6,566 bases of DNA, taken from positions 1-6,566 of the forward strand of contig JBHLQK010000179.1 of assembly GCA_048884925.1 (NCBI GenBank), read 5' to 3'. Of the stretch, positions 5,626 through 6,566 are shown one piece after another; position 1 is the stretch's first letter; each line of letters opens with the position of its first letter. The notes beneath the pieces were generated by a model. That model was given only the letters and a program-made list of their open reading frames with translations. It was not told the DNA's origin and searched no databases. This stretch comes from SMTZ1-83 sp048884925. Lineage in GTDB: Archaea; Asgardarchaeota; Thorarchaeia; Thorarchaeales; Thorarchaeaceae. Made by a program: the position numbers and the translations under genes.

Positions 5626-6566
5626 GTAGGGCCCGGCCTCAGCCCATGCAGCATTCAGAGCCGCTGCGATATTAATTCTTGATCCAAGCATCGCGATAGC
5701 TGCGATAAAGAGTACAGTTGAAACAATAAAGAACATCAGGACAGTAGTCAGTGTCATCCAAGGAATTACTGGGAAGACAGCCACCGGAAATAGAAATGAC
5801 CAGGTACTATATGTTCCAAGAGACGAAAGCAAGGAATTTGCCATGAATAGAGGACCATATCCCAGAAGCAAAAAGATGCTCAGGAGGGTCAGCACGAGAA
5901 GCTCCGCACCTTGCGCTCTGACTACTAGAGCATTCTTTGCCCCCATCGATCTTAACAGAGCTATCTCCCTCCGTCTCGCTGTGATTCCTTCAACTGCATA
6001 TATCCCAAATGCTCCAAGGATTACTCCCACTGCGAATGTAGTAAGCATAGTATCTACTGCTCGGTCCATCTGATATGATACTTGGCCCAAGTAGTAAGAG
6101 ACTTCGTACGAAACAGAGCCCCACTGATCGAAAACGATGACGCCAGAGCCGCCAGAATCGAGGACGTCGATAGCCATTGCCGTACCATTTGCCCCTTTGT
6201 TTATTCCTACTACACAGAAATAGTCCGTAGTCGAAGTTTCATTCAATAATGACTGTGCATAGGCTCTGTGAATCCATGCTCGACGAGTTCCATACGCCTC
6301 AAACCAAGATGGTCCGGGAGGAATGATTTGTGTTGCTGAATAACCATATCGTGTGTAGAACACATCTCCACCACTTCGGTAGTTTGAGTATTTCACAAGC
6401 ATTTCTGGAATAGCAGGAGCTATGCCAATCACTGTGAACTCAAAAACCTGCGGAACCTCATCCTGTTCAAATGCTCGAAGAATGCTGCCTTCTTCAAGAT
6501 GGTAGGTATCTGCAATATCTTGGGTGACTATTATGCCAGTTGGATTATTCTCCAGCTCCATAAGAA
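5611..6566 (-). CDS. FtsX/MacB-like ABC transporter permease, C-terminal part (5' end outside window)
   Basis: The frame is open to the right edge; codon 6564-6562 upstream of the first Met is CTT and no stop intervenes, so the true start lies outside the window. Counting from the Met codon at 6561, residues 1-171 are the end of an outside MacB-type core domain: a GIIVTQDIA strand, an LEEGS turn, and a FEFTVIGIAP strand (40-50) typical of these domains, with sequons N107 and N125. Then comes an FtsX domain: membrane segments at about 172-192, 217-240 and 270-291, with the cytoplasmic motif ARRREIALLRSMGAK (195-209) between the first two, the classical FtsX signature. The short C-terminus (292-316) is cytoplasmic. 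The stop TAA overlaps the ATG of the next permease. It probably pairs with that permease and the ATPase in one complex; whether it also has two FtsX halves cannot be seen. Confidence 0.93.
   Translation of the reverse strand, partial: LMELENNPTGIIVTQDIADTYHLEEGSILRAFEQDEVPQVFEFTVIGIAPAIPEMLVKYSNYRSGGDVFYTRYGYSATQIIPPGPSWFEAYGTRRAWIHRAYAQSLLNETSTTDYFCVVGINKGANGTAMAIDVLDSGGSGVIVFDQWGSVSYEVSYYLGQVSYQMDRAVDTMLTTFAVGVILGAFGIYAVEGITARRREIALLRSMGAKNALVVRAQGAELLVLTLLSIFLLLGYGPLFMANSLLSSLGTYSTWSFLFPVAVFPVIPWMTLTTVLMFFIVSTVLFIAAIAMLGSRINIAAALNAAWAEAGPYGGDV

Noticed and set aside
5611..6561. Met codon at 6561 as the true start of the right-hand permease
   Set aside because: The translation begins in the middle of a MacB-type outside domain, without the N-terminal membrane anchor, and the frame stays open to the window edge; the gene is truncated by the window.
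1..6566. CRISPR arrays, tRNA or rRNA genes, insertion sequences, long direct or inverted repeats
   Set aside because: I read both strands and saw no repeated spacer pattern, cloverleaf, transposase motif or long repeat; nearly all bases belong to the five minus-strand genes.

Overview
The window holds one compact, unidirectional gene cluster on the minus strand. It encodes a MacB/LolCDE-like (FtsX-type permease) ABC system. The plus strand carries no convincing gene. Base composition looks to be in the mid-40s % GC. Many Asn-x-Ser/Thr sequons in the predicted outside domains, frequent AGA/AGG arginine codons, tight coupling between genes and no lipoprotein or outer-membrane genes suggest an archaeon, possibly a mesophilic Asgard- or Thermoplasmata-like lineage. 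A Gram-positive-like or Chloroflexota-like bacterium cannot be excluded; no marker gene is present to settle taxonomy.

Layout in transcription order (high to low coordinates): (1) 6566-5611, the C-terminal part of an FtsX-family permease, cut by the window edge. (2) 5611-2798, a complete 937-residue permease with two FtsX domains and two large extracellular domains, its start overlapping the previous stop as TAATG behind a strong GGAGG. (3) 2791-1889, a 300-residue LolD/MacB-class ATPase carrying a C-terminal SpoVT/AbrB-like swapped-hairpin domain and an acidic tail. (4) 1871-1632, a 79-residue protein with two membrane segments. (5) after an 85-base gap, 1546 to the left edge, the N-terminal 515 residues of another large FtsX-type permease with no in-frame ATG or GTG start.

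Genes 1-4 are almost certainly one transcriptional unit; gene 5 is either the next cistron or starts from its own weak promoter in the gap. The single ATPase probably energises one or more of the three permeases. Such machines usually work by mechanotransmission, using ATP to move periplasmic or extracellular domains that extrude lipids, peptides or lipoproteins or activate partner proteins, rather than by classical channel transport. The substrate cannot be read from the sequence.

The most distinctive feature is the fusion of the ATPase to an AbrB-like domain, with a small two-helix membrane protein as next neighbour and three permeases around one ATPase.
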